Below, in pieces: positions 49,008 to 57,890 of a DNA stretch of 64,000 bases. A program made the translations under genes and the position numbers. This DNA comes from Sphingomonas sp. CFBP 8760. Lineage in GTDB: Bacteria; Pseudomonadota; Alphaproteobacteria; Sphingomonadales; Sphingomonadaceae. The stretch lies in NCBI RefSeq assembly GCF_014841615.1, contig NZ_JACYUG010000001.1:248001-312000 (forward strand). The letters are read 5' to 3'. The notes under the pieces are model-generated. The model saw only the letters and a list, made by a program, of their open reading frames with translations, did not search any database and was not told the DNA's origin. Within the stretch, counting starts at the first letter, position 1. The number at the start of each line of letters is the position of its first letter.

Positions 49008-49463
49008 ATGCGGATATATCTGGTGGTGATCGATGAAAGCCCCGAAGCCGAGATCGCGCTCCGCTTCGCCGCGCGGCGGGCGGTGAAGACCGGCGGCGGC
49101 GTGGAGATACTGGCGCTGTTGCCGCCGCAGGAATTCATCGCGTTCGGCGGGGTGCAGGCGACGATCGAGGAGGAGGCGCGCCATCAGGCGGAGGCACTGG
49201 TGGAACGCGCGGCGGGCGCGCTGTTCGTCGAATCGGGGCTGACCCCCGCGATCACCGTGCTGGAGGGCGAAGGGCCGAAGGTGATCCGCGACGCGATCGC
49301 GGGCAACGGCCAGATCGCGGCGCTGGTGCTGGGCGCGGCGGCATCGGGCGCGCCGGGGGCGCTGGTCACCGCCTTCACCGGCGCGGACGCGGGGGCGCTG
49401 AGGGTGCCGATCATGGTCGTGCCCGGATCGCTGAGCCCGGAGGAGATCGACCGGCTGAGTTGA
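49008..49463 (+). CDS. Universal stress protein family
   Basis: The 151-residue product starts MRIYLVVIDESPEAEIALRF, the first strand and Asp of the UspA fold, and continues LVLGAAASGAPGALVTAFTG and VPIMVVPGSLS. A GGGGAG site six bases before this ATG beats the in-frame ATG at 48951. The consensus ATP loop G-x2-G-x9-G-S/T is only partly present, so it may not bind ATP. USPs help survival under stress; partner is unknown. Confidence 0.85.
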   Translation: MRIYLVVIDESPEAEIALRFAARRAVKTGGGVEILALLPPQEFIAFGGVQATIEEEARHQAEALVERAAGALFVESGLTPAITVLEGEGPKVIRDAIAGNGQIAALVLGAAASGAPGALVTAFTGADAGALRVPIMVVPGSLSPEEIDRLS

Positions 49464-49476
49464 CGCCGGTCCGGTC

Positions 49477-49520
49477 CTGTCGCCGTTTCGTCTTCATATC
49501 GCCACGGACCTGTCTTCATT
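49477..49520 (+). promoter_or_regulatory. Candidate PhoB boxes before the PhoX-like gene
   Basis: Four elements, CTGTC at 49477, TCGTC at 49488, TCGCC at 49499 and CTGTC at 49510, are spaced exactly 11 bases apart, the spacing of tandem PhoB half-sites (CTGTCAT plus 4). They lie about 70 bases before the phosphatase start. The matches beyond CTGTC are poor. Confidence 0.4.
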
Positions 49521-49588
49521 CCGCAACGCCCGCGTCATCGTGAGCGGCCAATGCCCGGAACACTGATCTTCCGGGGAACCTTTCTGCG

Positions 49589-52096
49589 ATGACCGATTTC
49601 TTGACGGCTTCCGGCTATGACGATGGTGATATCGACACCAATCGATCCGCCAACCCCCATATGAACGAGCTGATCGCCAGCCGTTATTCGCGGCGGCAGA
49701 CGCTGCGCGGTGGCCTGTCGGCGATGACGGCGGCGGTGTTCGGGGGCATGTTGCTGACCGGCTGCGACGACGACGAGGGCGGCGACACGGTGACGGTCGG
49801 GGCCAGCGGCACCGGCACCGTCACCGCCGGGCGCACCGTGACGCTGACCGGCACCACCAGCGGCGCCGTCGCGAGCAGCGTCGCCTGGACGCAGGTGAGC
49901 GGCCCGACCGTGACGCTGGCGAACGCCGCCACCCAGACCGCGAGCTTCACCGCCCCCGGCGTGGCGACGGCGACGCCGCTGGTGTTCCGCTTCACCGCCA
50001 ACAGCGGCGACGGCACCCCCAGCGTGGCGGATACCACCGTGACGGTGCAGCCGGCGGTGCTGGGCTTCACCGCCGTGCCCAAGAGCCTGGCGGACGTGGT
50101 GTCGGTGCCCGAGGGCTATGCCGTCACCGTGCTGTACCGGCTGGGCGATCCGATCGCGTCCGGCGTCGCGGCCTATGCCAATGACGGCACCGACGTGAAC
50201 TTCGCGCAGCGCGCGGGCGACCATCATGACGGCATGAGCTATTTCGGGCTCGCCTCGACGGGCAACACCCCGGACGCCAACAGCAGCACGCGCGGCCTGC
50301 TGGTGATGAACCACGAGAACATCACCGAATCCTACCTCCACCCGAACGGCCCGACCAACCTGTCGAACGGCCCGCGCCCGGCCGCCGAGGCGATCAAGGA
50401 GATCGAGGCGCACGGCGTGTCGGTGATCGAGGTATCGCGCAGCACGGCGGGGGCATGGACCTACAACCAGGCATCCGCGCTCAACCGCCGCATCACCCCC
50501 AACACGCCGATGGCGTTCAGCGGCCCGGTACGCGGCACGCCGGTGCTTCGCACCCGCCAGTCGCCCGACGGCACCACCGGTCGCGGCACCATCAACAACT
50601 GCGCCAACGGCACGATGCCGTGGCACACCTATCTGACCTGCGAAGAGAACTGGGCCGGATACTTCCGCCGTGCGAATGGCGATGTGGCGGCACGGGTTGC
50701 AGCCGGACGGGGCAAAGAGAACGCCTCGCTCGCCCGCTATGGAATTGGACCCTCTTCATCACCTGCCGGTCGTCTGGGCAACTATCTGTGGTCGACCGCG
50801 ACGCCGACCGATGCCAGCAGCACCGTGTTCGCCCGCTGGAACGCCAACGTCGTCGCCGACACGCCGACCGACGGCACCGGCGATTTCAGCCACGAGCCGT
50901 TCCAGCTGGGCTGGGTGGTCGAGATCGATCCGTTCGACCCCGCCTCCACCCCGCGCAAGCGCACCGCGCTCGGTCGCATGAACCATGAGGGCTGCGAGAT
51001 CGGCCGCACCATCGCCGGGGTGAAGCCCGCCTTCTACATGGGCGACGACGCGCAGAACGAATATCTCTACAAGTTCGTGTCGGCGACGCCGTGGTCGGCG
51101 GCGGACGCGAACGCCACCAACCGGCTGGCGATCGGCGACAAGTATCTCGACAGCGGCACGCTGTACGTCGCGAAGCTGAATGCGAACGGCAGCGGCCAGT
51201 GGCTGCCGCTGGTGTTCGGGCAGAATGGCCTGACCGCTTCAAACGCCACCTACCCCTTCGCCGATCAGGCGGACGTGCTGGTCAACACCCGCCTCGCCGC
51301 CGACGTGCTGGGCGCGACGCGGATGGACCGGCCGGAATGGACCGCGGTCAACCCGGCGACGGGCGAGATGTACCTGACGCTGACCAACAATTCGTCGCGG
51401 ACCACCACGGGCACCAACGCGGTCGATGCCGCCAACCCGCGCGCCTATACCGATCCCAAGGTCGATGGCCGCGGCCCCAGCACCGGCAACGTCAACGGCC
51501 ATGTCATCCGCCTGCGCGAGGCGGGCGACACGTCGGAGGCGACCAGCTTCACCTGGGACATCTATGCCTTCGGTGCGGGCAGCGACCTGGATCCGACCAA
51601 CATCAACCTGTCGGGGCTGGATGCGACCAACGACTTCTCGTCGCCGGACGGGCTGTGGTTTGGCCTGAACAGCAACGCCACCGGTCAGGGTACGCCGGTG
51701 ATGTGGATCCAGACCGACGACGGTTCCTATACCGATGTCACCAACTGCATGATGCTGGCCGCGATCCCCGGCACGGTCGGCGACGGCGGCACCCGCTCCG
51801 TCACCAGCACGCTGAATGGCACCGCCACGGTGACGACGCGGATCGGCAAGGCACCGGGCGCGACGCTGCGCCGCTTCCTGGTCGGGCCGAAGCAGTGCGA
51901 GATCACGGGCATCCATTCCACCCCGGATGGCCGCTCGGTGTTCGTCAACATCCAGCATCCGGGCGAAGGCGGCAGCCCGACCGCGATCAGCAGCAGCTGG
52001 CCCGCGAACCAGTCCGGTGCGGTGGCCACCCCGGCGCGCCCCCGCTCCGCCACGATCGTCATCACCAAGACCGATGGCGGTCTGATCGGGCTGTAA
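49589..52096 (+). CDS. PhoX-family (DUF839) exported phosphatase
   Basis: The 835-residue protein has a twin-arginine-type signal with a lipobox (SRRQTLRGGLSAMTAAVFGG then LLTGC). A Thr/Gly-rich immunoglobulin-like segment follows at about 66-155 (SVAWTQVSGPTVTLANAATQ). The PhoX core has NHENITESYLHPNG, TCEENWAGYF (Cys351) and GCEIG and NMNH-like loops. PhoX enzymes are calcium/iron alkaline phosphatases exported by Tat that release phosphate from organic esters. A candidate Pho box precedes it and a strong terminator follows. Confidence 0.85.
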   Translation: MTDFLTASGYDDGDIDTNRSANPHMNELIASRYSRRQTLRGGLSAMTAAVFGGMLLTGCDDDEGGDTVTVGASGTGTVTAGRTVTLTGTTSGAVASSVAWTQVSGPTVTLANAATQTASFTAPGVATATPLVFRFTANSGDGTPSVADTTVTVQPAVLGFTAVPKSLADVVSVPEGYAVTVLYRLGDPIASGVAAYANDGTDVNFAQRAGDHHDGMSYFGLASTGNTPDANSSTRGLLVMNHENITESYLHPNGPTNLSNGPRPAAEAIKEIEAHGVSVIEVSRSTAGAWTYNQASALNRRITPNTPMAFSGPVRGTPVLRTRQSPDGTTGRGTINNCANGTMPWHTYLTCEENWAGYFRRANGDVAARVAAGRGKENASLARYGIGPSSSPAGRLGNYLWSTATPTDASSTVFARWNANVVADTPTDGTGDFSHEPFQLGWVVEIDPFDPASTPRKRTALGRMNHEGCEIGRTIAGVKPAFYMGDDAQNEYLYKFVSATPWSAADANATNRLAIGDKYLDSGTLYVAKLNANGSGQWLPLVFGQNGLTASNATYPFADQADVLVNTRLAADVLGATRMDRPEWTAVNPATGEMYLTLTNNSSRTTTGTNAVDAANPRAYTDPKVDGRGPSTGNVNGHVIRLREAGDTSEATSFTWDIYAFGAGSDLDPTNINLSGLDATNDFSSPDGLWFGLNSNATGQGTPVMWIQTDDGSYTDVTNCMMLAAIPGTVGDGGTRSVTSTLNGTATVTTRIGKAPGATLRRFLVGPKQCEITGIHSTPDGRSVFVNIQHPGEGGSPTAISSSWPANQSGAVATPARPRSATIVITKTDGGLIGL

Positions 52097-52120
52097 TCGC
52101 CATCATCCGATGACGGCGGG

Positions 52121-52161
52121 AAAGCCGCCCCCTCTCCCCGGCGGAGAGGGGGCGGCTTTTT
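52121..52161 (+). terminator. Intrinsic terminator of the PhoX-like gene
   Basis: AGCCGCCCCCTCTCC and GGAGAGGGGGCGGCT pair perfectly over 15 bp and end in TTTTT, about 25 bases after the stop. Confidence 0.85.
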
Positions 52162-52194
52162 CGTATCCGGACGACCGGCGCGGGACCGGCGCAC

Positions 52195-52230
52195 AAAAAA
52201 GGGGCCGCGCACCCGGCGGTGCGCGGCCCC
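52195..52230 (-). terminator. Intrinsic terminator of the PEP-CTERM gene
   Basis: On the minus strand GGGGCCGCGCACC and GGTGCGCGGCCCC pair over 13 bp and run into six T residues, 19 bases past the PEP-CTERM stop. It faces the terminator of the convergent phosphatase gene. Confidence 0.82.
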
Positions 52231-52248
52231 TTTCCCCAACCCCCGCGA

Positions 52249-53064
52249 TCAGGCGAAGGCGACGACCGCCCGACGACGGCGGAGTGCCGCGCCCGCCAGA
52301 CCGAAGCCCGTCAGCATCAGCGCCCAGCTCGCCGGCTCCGGCACCGCCGACACCGGCGCCGCGAGGACCGAGACGTCGTCGATCGCGAGACCGTCATCGG
52401 CGCCGGTGGCATCCAGATCGACCCAGCGGAACGCGAAGGTCGAACCGGCCGCGATGCCGAGGTTGGCGATCGTCGCGGTGATCGCGATGCGGTTGGCGAC
52501 ATCGTTGCCGTTGAGCGCGCCCACCGTCGTCGACGTGGAGGGCGAGACGAACGCCAGATCGTCCACTGTGGTCCACGACCCCGTGTCGAGGCTGCCCGCC
52601 GCGAGCCGGTACTGGAACGCCAGACCGTCCGCCTGCCGTGGGGTGTCGCCGCGGCGCCACTGTTCACCGGTGTACGACACCGTCAGCGAATCGAGCACCG
52701 AGCCCAGTGCGTTGGTGAACAGCGCACCGTAATAGGCCGGCTGGAGATTGCCGCTGGTCACGCTGCCGAGCGCACGTTCCGTGCTGCCGGCCGCGCCGAA
52801 GCTGTAGACGTTGCCGCCGTTCGCGCTGCCGATGCCGACCGCATAGGTCTGGTTGGCGTTGCTGCCGTTTTCGCTGACCTGCCAGCCGGCGGGCAGGACG
52901 CTGCCGGTGGCGCCGGTGCTGGCCAGCGTGTCGAAATTCTGTGTGTAGGCGGTCGCGCCCAGCGCGATCGGCACCGGGCTGGCCGGATAGACGGTGGCAC
53001 CGGCGGTGCCGGCCAGCGCGGTGCCGGCGAGAGCGACGGCAACCGCCGCAAGACGAATGTTCAT
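52249..53064 (-). CDS. PEP-CTERM sorting-signal protein
   Basis: The 271-residue protein has a signal peptide (MNIRLAAVAVALAGTALAGTAGA). The PEP-CTERM tail is VPEPASWALMLTGFGLAG plus AALRRRR at about 241-265. Such proteins are exported and processed by exosortase at the tail, often with an exopolysaccharide locus. The body is a Thr/Ser/Gly-rich β-sandwich type of unknown role (FDTLASTGATGSVLPAGW). No exosortase gene is in the window. Confidence 0.88.
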   Translation of the reverse strand: MNIRLAAVAVALAGTALAGTAGATVYPASPVPIALGATAYTQNFDTLASTGATGSVLPAGWQVSENGSNANQTYAVGIGSANGGNVYSFGAAGSTERALGSVTSGNLQPAYYGALFTNALGSVLDSLTVSYTGEQWRRGDTPRQADGLAFQYRLAAGSLDTGSWTTVDDLAFVSPSTSTTVGALNGNDVANRIAITATIANLGIAAGSTFAFRWVDLDATGADDGLAIDDVSVLAAPVSAVPEPASWALMLTGFGLAGAALRRRRAVVAFA

Positions 53065-53122
53065 GCTTACCCCTTTGGTGACGCGGCCTTGCGACCGCGA
53101 TCAAGGTAATTAGACATTAACC

Positions 53123-53140
53123 GTGACGCTTCGGCGTCAC
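53123..53140. terminator. Short UUCG-loop hairpin between ogt and the PEP-CTERM gene
   Basis: GTGACGC-TTCG-GCGTCAC is a perfect 7-bp stem with a TTCG tetraloop, 20 bases past the ogt stop on the minus strand. It lacks a T run; it may stabilise the end of the adk-ogt transcript or lie in the leader of the downstream gene. Confidence 0.4.
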
Positions 53141-53160
53141 CCGTCTTGATGCGGGTCAGG

Positions 53161-53685
53161 TCAGCCGAACGGCAGCACCGGCATACCCGACTCGAACGAC
53201 AGCAGATATTGCTTGGCGGTCAGGCCACCCGCGAATCCGGTCAGCCGGCCACCGCTGCCGATGACGCGGTGGCACGGCACGACGATCGACAGGGGATTGC
53301 GGCCGTTGGCGGCACCGACGGCGCGAACCGCCGCCGGACTGTCGATCTGCGCGGCGATCGCGGCATAGCTGCGCGTCTGGCCGTACGGGATCGTCTGCAA
53401 GGCGGTCCATACACGTCGCTGGAACGGCGTACCGTGGAAGGCGAGCGGCAGGTCGAAACGCTGCCGGCGACCGGCGAAAAAGTCGTCCAGCTGGATCGCC
53501 GCTTCCGCCAGCACCGGTTCTCCCGGATGGTCGTGCAACGGTGGCAGGCGGACGCGGCCGGCACGATCGTCCGGCCATAGCACCGCGACCAGATGGCCCC
53601 GATCGGCGACCAGCGTCAGCGCACCGACCGGGCTGGCGACCGTCCGCGCCGGCAGCGATACCGCCGCCCCGGGGCGATCGCCCAT
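53161..53685 (-). CDS. ogt: Methylated-DNA--protein-cysteine methyltransferase
   Basis: The 174-residue protein has the alkyltransferase motif VVPCHRVIGSGGRLTGFAGG, with active Cys138, and QRRVWTALQTIPYGQTRSYAAIA upstream. It removes O6-methylguanine lesions by suicide transfer. The ATG is five bases after the adk stop, so it is co-transcribed with adk at the end of the spc operon. That placement is unusual. Confidence 0.95.
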   Translation of the reverse strand: MGDRPGAAVSLPARTVASPVGALTLVADRGHLVAVLWPDDRAGRVRLPPLHDHPGEPVLAEAAIQLDDFFAGRRQRFDLPLAFHGTPFQRRVWTALQTIPYGQTRSYAAIAAQIDSPAAVRAVGAANGRNPLSIVVPCHRVIGSGGRLTGFAGGLTAKQYLLSFESGMPVLPFG

Positions 53686-53690
53686 CCCGA

Positions 53691-54335
53691 TCACGCGTCG
53701 AGGATCGCCGCGATCTGGCCGCCGACCACGTCCATATCCGCCATGCCATCGACCCGGCGGACGAGATCGCGGCTTTCGTAGAACGGCAAGATCGGCGCGG
53801 TCTTGGCCCGATATTCCGCCATCCGCGTCGACACCGTTTCGGCATTGTCGTCCGGCCGGCGCTTGAATTCGGTCGACCCGCAGACATCGCAGACGCCTTC
53901 GGTCGCCGGCTGCTTGAACCGGTCGTGATAGCCCGTGCCGCAACTGGCGCAGGTGTAACGGCCGACGATCCGCTCGATCAGCGCCGCCTCGTCCACGTCC
54001 AGTTCGATGACATAGTCGAGTTGCTGGCCGCGTTCGGTCAGCAACAGGTCGAGCGCCTCGGCTTGGGCCGCGGTGCGGGGATAACCGTCGAAGATGGCGC
54101 CGCTGGCGACACCCTCGTCCAGCCGTTCCCCGATCAACGCGGAGACGATGGCATCGGATACCAGCTCACCGGCATCCATCACCGCCTTCGCCTGCACGCC
54201 GACCGGCGTGCCCGCCTTCACCGCGGCGCGCAGCATGTCACCGGTCGACAGCTGCACCATGCCACGCTCGGCCACCAGACGGGCCGCCTGCGTACCCTTG
54301 CCCGCGCCAGGCGGCCCCAACAGGATGATGTTCAT
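53691..54335 (-). CDS. adk: Adenylate kinase, zinc-LID type
   Basis: The 214-residue enzyme has the P-loop GPPGAGKGTQ (residues 7-16), the AMP-binding GYPRT and a long LID with four Cys (129, 132, 149, 152) that hold zinc, as in CASCGTGYHDRF and CDVCGSTEFKRR. It interconverts ATP, AMP and ADP. It follows secY directly, as in many bacteria. Confidence 0.98.
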   Translation of the reverse strand: MNIILLGPPGAGKGTQAARLVAERGMVQLSTGDMLRAAVKAGTPVGVQAKAVMDAGELVSDAIVSALIGERLDEGVASGAIFDGYPRTAAQAEALDLLLTERGQQLDYVIELDVDEAALIERIVGRYTCASCGTGYHDRFKQPATEGVCDVCGSTEFKRRPDDNAETVSTRMAEYRAKTAPILPFYESRDLVRRVDGMADMDVVGGQIAAILDA

Positions 54336-54362
54336 TCCGGCTTCTCCCCTGATCCGCCGCGC

Positions 54363-55727
54363 TCAGCGCAGACGGCCGCCCTTCAGCTTCGCCTTCTTGA
54401 TAAGGTCGCCATATTGGTGCGCCAGCAGATGCGACTGGATCTGCGTGACGGTATCCATCGTCACGTTGACCACGATCAGCAGGCTGGTGCCGCCCAGATA
54501 GAACGGGATCGACAATGCCGACACCAGATATTCCGGCAACAGGCAGATCACCGTCAGATACGCCGCCCCGATCACCGTGATGCGCGTCAGCACGTAATCG
54601 AAATAATTCTCGGTGTTCTTGCCCGGCCGGATGCCGGGCACGAACCCGCCATAGCGCTTCAGATTGTCCGCCGTCTCTTCCGGATTGAACACCACCGCGG
54701 TGTAGAAGAACGAGAAGAAGATGATGCCGGCGGCATAGAGCGCCATGTACACCGGGCTGCCATGCTGGAGCCACTGGTTCAGGCTGATGATGAAATCGCC
54801 CCAGGCGCTCTCGCCCGCCACGCGCTTTCCCGCGAACTGCGAGATGGTCAGCGGCATCAGCAGCAGCGACGAGGCGAAGATCGGCGGGATCACGCCCGCC
54901 GTGTTGATCTTCAGCGGCAGGTGGCTGCGATCGGCCTGCATCCCGCGCTGCGTCTGCCGCTTGGGATACTGGATCAGGATGCGACGCTGCGCCCGCTCCA
55001 TGAAGCAGATGAACAGGATCAGGCCGACGACCGCGATGACGATCCCGATCAGCTTGATCGGATCGAGGCTGCCGGTGCGGCCGCCTTCCAGCAGGTTGAC
55101 CAGCGTGGTCGGCAGATGCGCGACGATGCCCGCCATGATGATCAGCGACACGCCGTTGCCGATGCCGCGGCTGGTGATCTGCTCACCCAGCCACATCAGG
55201 AACATCGTACCGCCAATCAGGCTGACGACCGCGTTGATGCGGAACAGCATCCCCGGCTCGATCACCGCCTGTACGCCGTTCGACGCGCCCAGCGCCTCCA
55301 GCCCCACGGCGATGAAATAGCCCTGGATCGCGGTCAGCAGCACCGTGCCGTAGCGCGTGTACTGGTTCAGCTTCTTGCGGCCGCTCTCCCCCTCCTTCTT
55401 GATCGCGGCCAGCTGCGGCGACAGCGAGGTCGCGAGCTGCACCACGATCGAGGCGGTGATGTACGGCATCACGCCCAGCGCGATCAGCGACATGCGGCTG
55501 AGCGCACCGCCGGAAAAGGTGTTGAAGAAATCGAGCACGCCGCCCGTCGTCCGCTGGCTGAGCAGCCCGAGCGCGGTCGGGTCGATCCCCGGCAGCGGCA
55601 CGAAACTGAGCAGGCGGAACACGATCAGCGCGCCGATCGTGAACCACAGCCGCTTCTTGAGGTCGGTCGCCTTGGCGAACTTCGCCAGGTTGATGCTTTG
55701 CGCCATCTGGTCGGCTGCGGATGCCAT
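54363..55727 (-). CDS. secY: Preprotein translocase subunit SecY
   Basis: The 454-residue protein has ten membrane spans and SecY motifs: PLPGIDP near residue 48, FFNTFSGGALSRMSLIALGVMPYI (about 68-91), the plug region and GMQADRSHLPLKINTAGVIPPIFA, and FVPGIRPGK. It forms the channel for Sec export in the inner membrane. It follows rplO after a 180-base gap on the same strand. Confidence 0.98.
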   Translation of the reverse strand: MASAADQMAQSINLAKFAKATDLKKRLWFTIGALIVFRLLSFVPLPGIDPTALGLLSQRTTGGVLDFFNTFSGGALSRMSLIALGVMPYITASIVVQLATSLSPQLAAIKKEGESGRKKLNQYTRYGTVLLTAIQGYFIAVGLEALGASNGVQAVIEPGMLFRINAVVSLIGGTMFLMWLGEQITSRGIGNGVSLIIMAGIVAHLPTTLVNLLEGGRTGSLDPIKLIGIVIAVVGLILFICFMERAQRRILIQYPKRQTQRGMQADRSHLPLKINTAGVIPPIFASSLLLMPLTISQFAGKRVAGESAWGDFIISLNQWLQHGSPVYMALYAAGIIFFSFFYTAVVFNPEETADNLKRYGGFVPGIRPGKNTENYFDYVLTRITVIGAAYLTVICLLPEYLVSALSIPFYLGGTSLLIVVNVTMDTVTQIQSHLLAHQYGDLIKKAKLKGGRLR

Positions 55728-55830
55728 TCGATCACATGTCCTGGAAACAAGAGCGGCGGGTAAGCGTTCTACCGCCCCCGCCGCTCATATAGTCGTCGTG
55801 CGAGGCTTGTCTAACCTCGGCGGACATAAT

Positions 55831-55898
55831 CCGTCCCGGCGATCGCCGGCATCCAGTTCGGGCGGCCCGATGCTGGACCCCGGCACGGGCCGGGACGG
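55831..55898. repeat. Inverted repeat between secY and rplO
   Basis: CCGTCCCGGC and GCCGGGACGG form the outer 10-bp stem, with CCAG and CTGG and further C/G blocks within. It is a different palindrome type from the CGTCATTGCGAGC family, yet sits in the middle of the ribosomal protein operon. Confidence 0.6.
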
Positions 55899-55908
55899 AG
55901 CATGGGGT

Positions 55909-56451
55909 TCACGCCTTGAACGACGCCTTGTGCGCCGCGCGCTCCTTGTACTTCACGCCCTTCTTGGCGGCGGCCTTTTCGGCGGCGGGCACGACGTGGA
56001 TCACGTCGACCTTGCCACCGGCCTTCTCGACCGCCTCGATCGCGCCCTTCGACGCGCCGGCGACGGTGAACGACAGCACGGTGGTCAGTTCGCCCTTGGC
56101 GAGCAGACGCACGCCGTCCTTGCCGCCGCGCGCCAGATTGGCGGCCTTCAGCGCCGCGTGGTCGAGCGTCGCACCGGCTTCGATCTTGCCGGCATCGACC
56201 GCCTTCTGGATCGCGCCGAGATTCACCTCGGCATAATCCTTGGCGAAGATGTTGTTGAAGCCACGCTTCGGCAGCCGCATGTGCAGCGGCATCTGACCGC
56301 CTTCGAAACCGGCGATGGACACGCCCTCGCGGCTCTTCTGGCCCTTCTGGCCGCGCCCGCCGGTCTTGCCCTTGCCCGAGCCGATACCGCGTCCGACGCG
56401 GATCTTGGACTTGCGGGCACCCTGGTTGTCGCGGAGTTCGTTGAGCTTCAT
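55909..56451 (-). CDS. rplO: 50S ribosomal protein L15
   Basis: The 180-residue protein starts [41 protein letters not shown] (span given by positions 1-41; the key G-K-rich motif is [18 protein letters not shown]) and has [18 protein letters not shown]. An in-frame GTG three codons upstream was rejected. L15 helps large-subunit assembly. It is longer than the usual 145 or so, with an Ala/Lys-rich C-terminal end. Confidence 0.96.
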   Translation of the reverse strand: MKLNELRDNQGARKSKIRVGRGIGSGKGKTGGRGQKGQKSREGVSIAGFEGGQMPLHMRLPKRGFNNIFAKDYAEVNLGAIQKAVDAGKIEAGATLDHAALKAANLARGGKDGVRLLAKGELTTVLSFTVAGASKGAIEAVEKAGGKVDVIHVVPAAEKAAAKKGVKYKERAAHKASFKA

Positions 56452-56547
56452 GATAGGCACTCGCTTTCGCTTTTGTCGCGCTGATGGAAAGAAGAAGGGG
56501 GCCGTCTAGCCCCCTTCCCCGTATTTGTCACCGATGAAGAGAGGGCC

Positions 56548-56724
56548 TTAGCCCTGCACTTCGACCATGTGCTGCACCTTGCGGATCATCCCGCGGACCT
56601 CGGGGCTGTCCTGCAGCTCCGAGACCTTGTGCATCTTGTTGAGCCCCAGGCCGATCAGCGTCGCGCGCTGATCGCCGGTGCGACGGATCGGCGATCCGGT
56701 CTGCTTGATCTTGATGGTCGCCAT
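56548..56724 (-). CDS. rpmD: 50S ribosomal protein L30
   Basis: This short 58-residue gene reads [20 protein letters not shown], then [14 protein letters not shown] and ends [10 protein letters not shown], the bacterial L30 pattern. It lies between rplO and rpsE in the standard operon order. Confidence 0.95.
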   Translation of the reverse strand: MATIKIKQTGSPIRRTGDQRATLIGLGLNKMHKVSELQDSPEVRGMIRKVQHMVEVQG

Positions 56725-56730
56725 CGCCTG

Positions 56731-57537
56731 TTACTCCACCAGTGCCGCGGCTTCGACCTCGGCGGTCTGTGCCGTAGCACCCGCGCCGCGGCCGAGCAGG
56801 TCGGCGATCTTCTTGCCACGACGCTGCGCGACGGACTTGGGCGAGGTCTGGTCGCCCAGTGCCTCGAACGTCGCACGGATCATGTTGTACGGGTTCGACG
56901 TGCCCACCGACTTCGTCACCACGTCGGCGACGCCGAGCGATTCGAAGATGGCGCGCATCGGACCACCGGCGATGATGCCGGTGCCCTGCGGCGCCGAGCG
57001 CAGCGTCACGCGACCGGCACCGAAGTGGCCGTTGGCGTCGTGATGCAGCGTGCGGCCATCCTTCAGGGGAACGCGGACCATCGCCTTCTTGGCGGCGGCC
57101 GTCGCCTTGGAGATGGCTTCCGGCACTTCGCGCGCCTTGCCATGACCGAAGCCGACCCGGCCCTTGCCGTCGCCCACGACGACCAGCGCCGCGAAGCCGA
57201 AGCGCTTGCCGCCCTTCACCGTCTTCGAGACGCGGTTGATGTGGACCAGCTTCTCGATCAGTTCCTCGCCGCCGTCGTCCGCACCGGGACCGCCACGACC
57301 GCGATTGTCGCGACCGCCACGACCGCCATCGCGACCGCCACGGTTGCCGCCGGGACCACCGCCACGGTTGCCACCGGGGCCGCCACGACCGCCACCGGGA
57401 CCGCCGCGACCGCGACCACCGCCGCCACCGCCCTGATAACCGCCGGTGTTACCCTGCGGCGCGTTGCCCTGCGGCTGTGCGTCCTGCTGCGGAGCGCCTT
57501 CAGGCGAACCCGCCTGCTGGTTGTTCTCGTCAGCCAT
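56731..57537 (-). CDS. rpsE: 30S ribosomal protein S5 with RGG-rich N-terminal extension
   Basis: The 268-residue S5 has a normal core from about residue 92 ([20 protein letters not shown] and [24 protein letters not shown] segment, [37 protein letters not shown]). The first 91 residues are extra: a Gln-rich start, then Gly/Arg repeats from about 33 to 83 with six RGG tripeptides and GPGG spacers. E. coli S5 has only about ten residues there. The ATG is three bases downstream of the rplR stop, so the start is secure. Confidence 0.95.
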   Translation of the reverse strand: MADENNQQAGSPEGAPQQDAQPQGNAPQGNTGGYQGGGGGGRGRGGPGGGRGGPGGNRGGGPGGNRGGRDGGRGGRDNRGRGGPGADDGGEELIEKLVHINRVSKTVKGGKRFGFAALVVVGDGKGRVGFGHGKAREVPEAISKATAAAKKAMVRVPLKDGRTLHHDANGHFGAGRVTLRSAPQGTGIIAGGPMRAIFESLGVADVVTKSVGTSNPYNMIRATFEALGDQTSPKSVAQRRGKKIADLLGRGAGATAQTAEVEAAALVE

Positions 57538-57539
57538 AC

Positions 57540-57890
57540 TCAGAACTCCAATCCGGCTTCGCGCGCGGCTTCGGCCAGCGCCTTCACACGCCCGTGGAAC
57601 AGGAAGCCGCCACGATCGAACACGACCTGCGTCACGCCGGCCGCCAGTGCCGCTTCCGCGACGCGCTTGCCGACCTCGGATGCCGCGGCGACGTTCGCGC
57701 CCGACTGGTCACGCGCGGTGAGCGTCGAGGCGGCAGCGACCGTGTGGCCCTGCTTGTCGTCGATCACCTGCGCATAGATGTGCTTGCCGGAGCGATGCAC
57801 GGAGAGCCGCGGCCGGGTGCCCGAACGCGCGCGCAGCGCGGTGCGGTTGCGCCGACGGCGCTTCTCGAAGAGTGTCATACCCTTGGACAT
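57540..57890 (-). CDS. rplR: 50S ribosomal protein L18
   Basis: The 116-residue protein shows [20 protein letters not shown] and ends [15 protein letters not shown]. It binds 5S rRNA with L5. The start overlaps the rplF stop by one base (TAATG), and the stop is two bases from the rpsE start. Confidence 0.96.
   Translation of the reverse strand: MSKGMTLFEKRRRRNRTALRARSGTRPRLSVHRSGKHIYAQVIDDKQGHTVAAASTLTARDQSGANVAAASEVGKRVAEAALAAGVTQVVFDRGGFLFHGRVKALAEAAREAGLEF

Noticed and set aside
53541..55763. Open frame of 740 codons on the plus strand opposite adk and secY
   Set aside because: Both opposite genes are certain, and the frame encodes His/Asp/Arg-rich sequence without any recognisable fold.
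57289..57441. Gly/Arg repeat in rpsE considered as a separate repeat element or sequencing artefact
   Set aside because: It is in frame with both flanks, has varied codons and tight coupling to rplR, so it is part of the gene.
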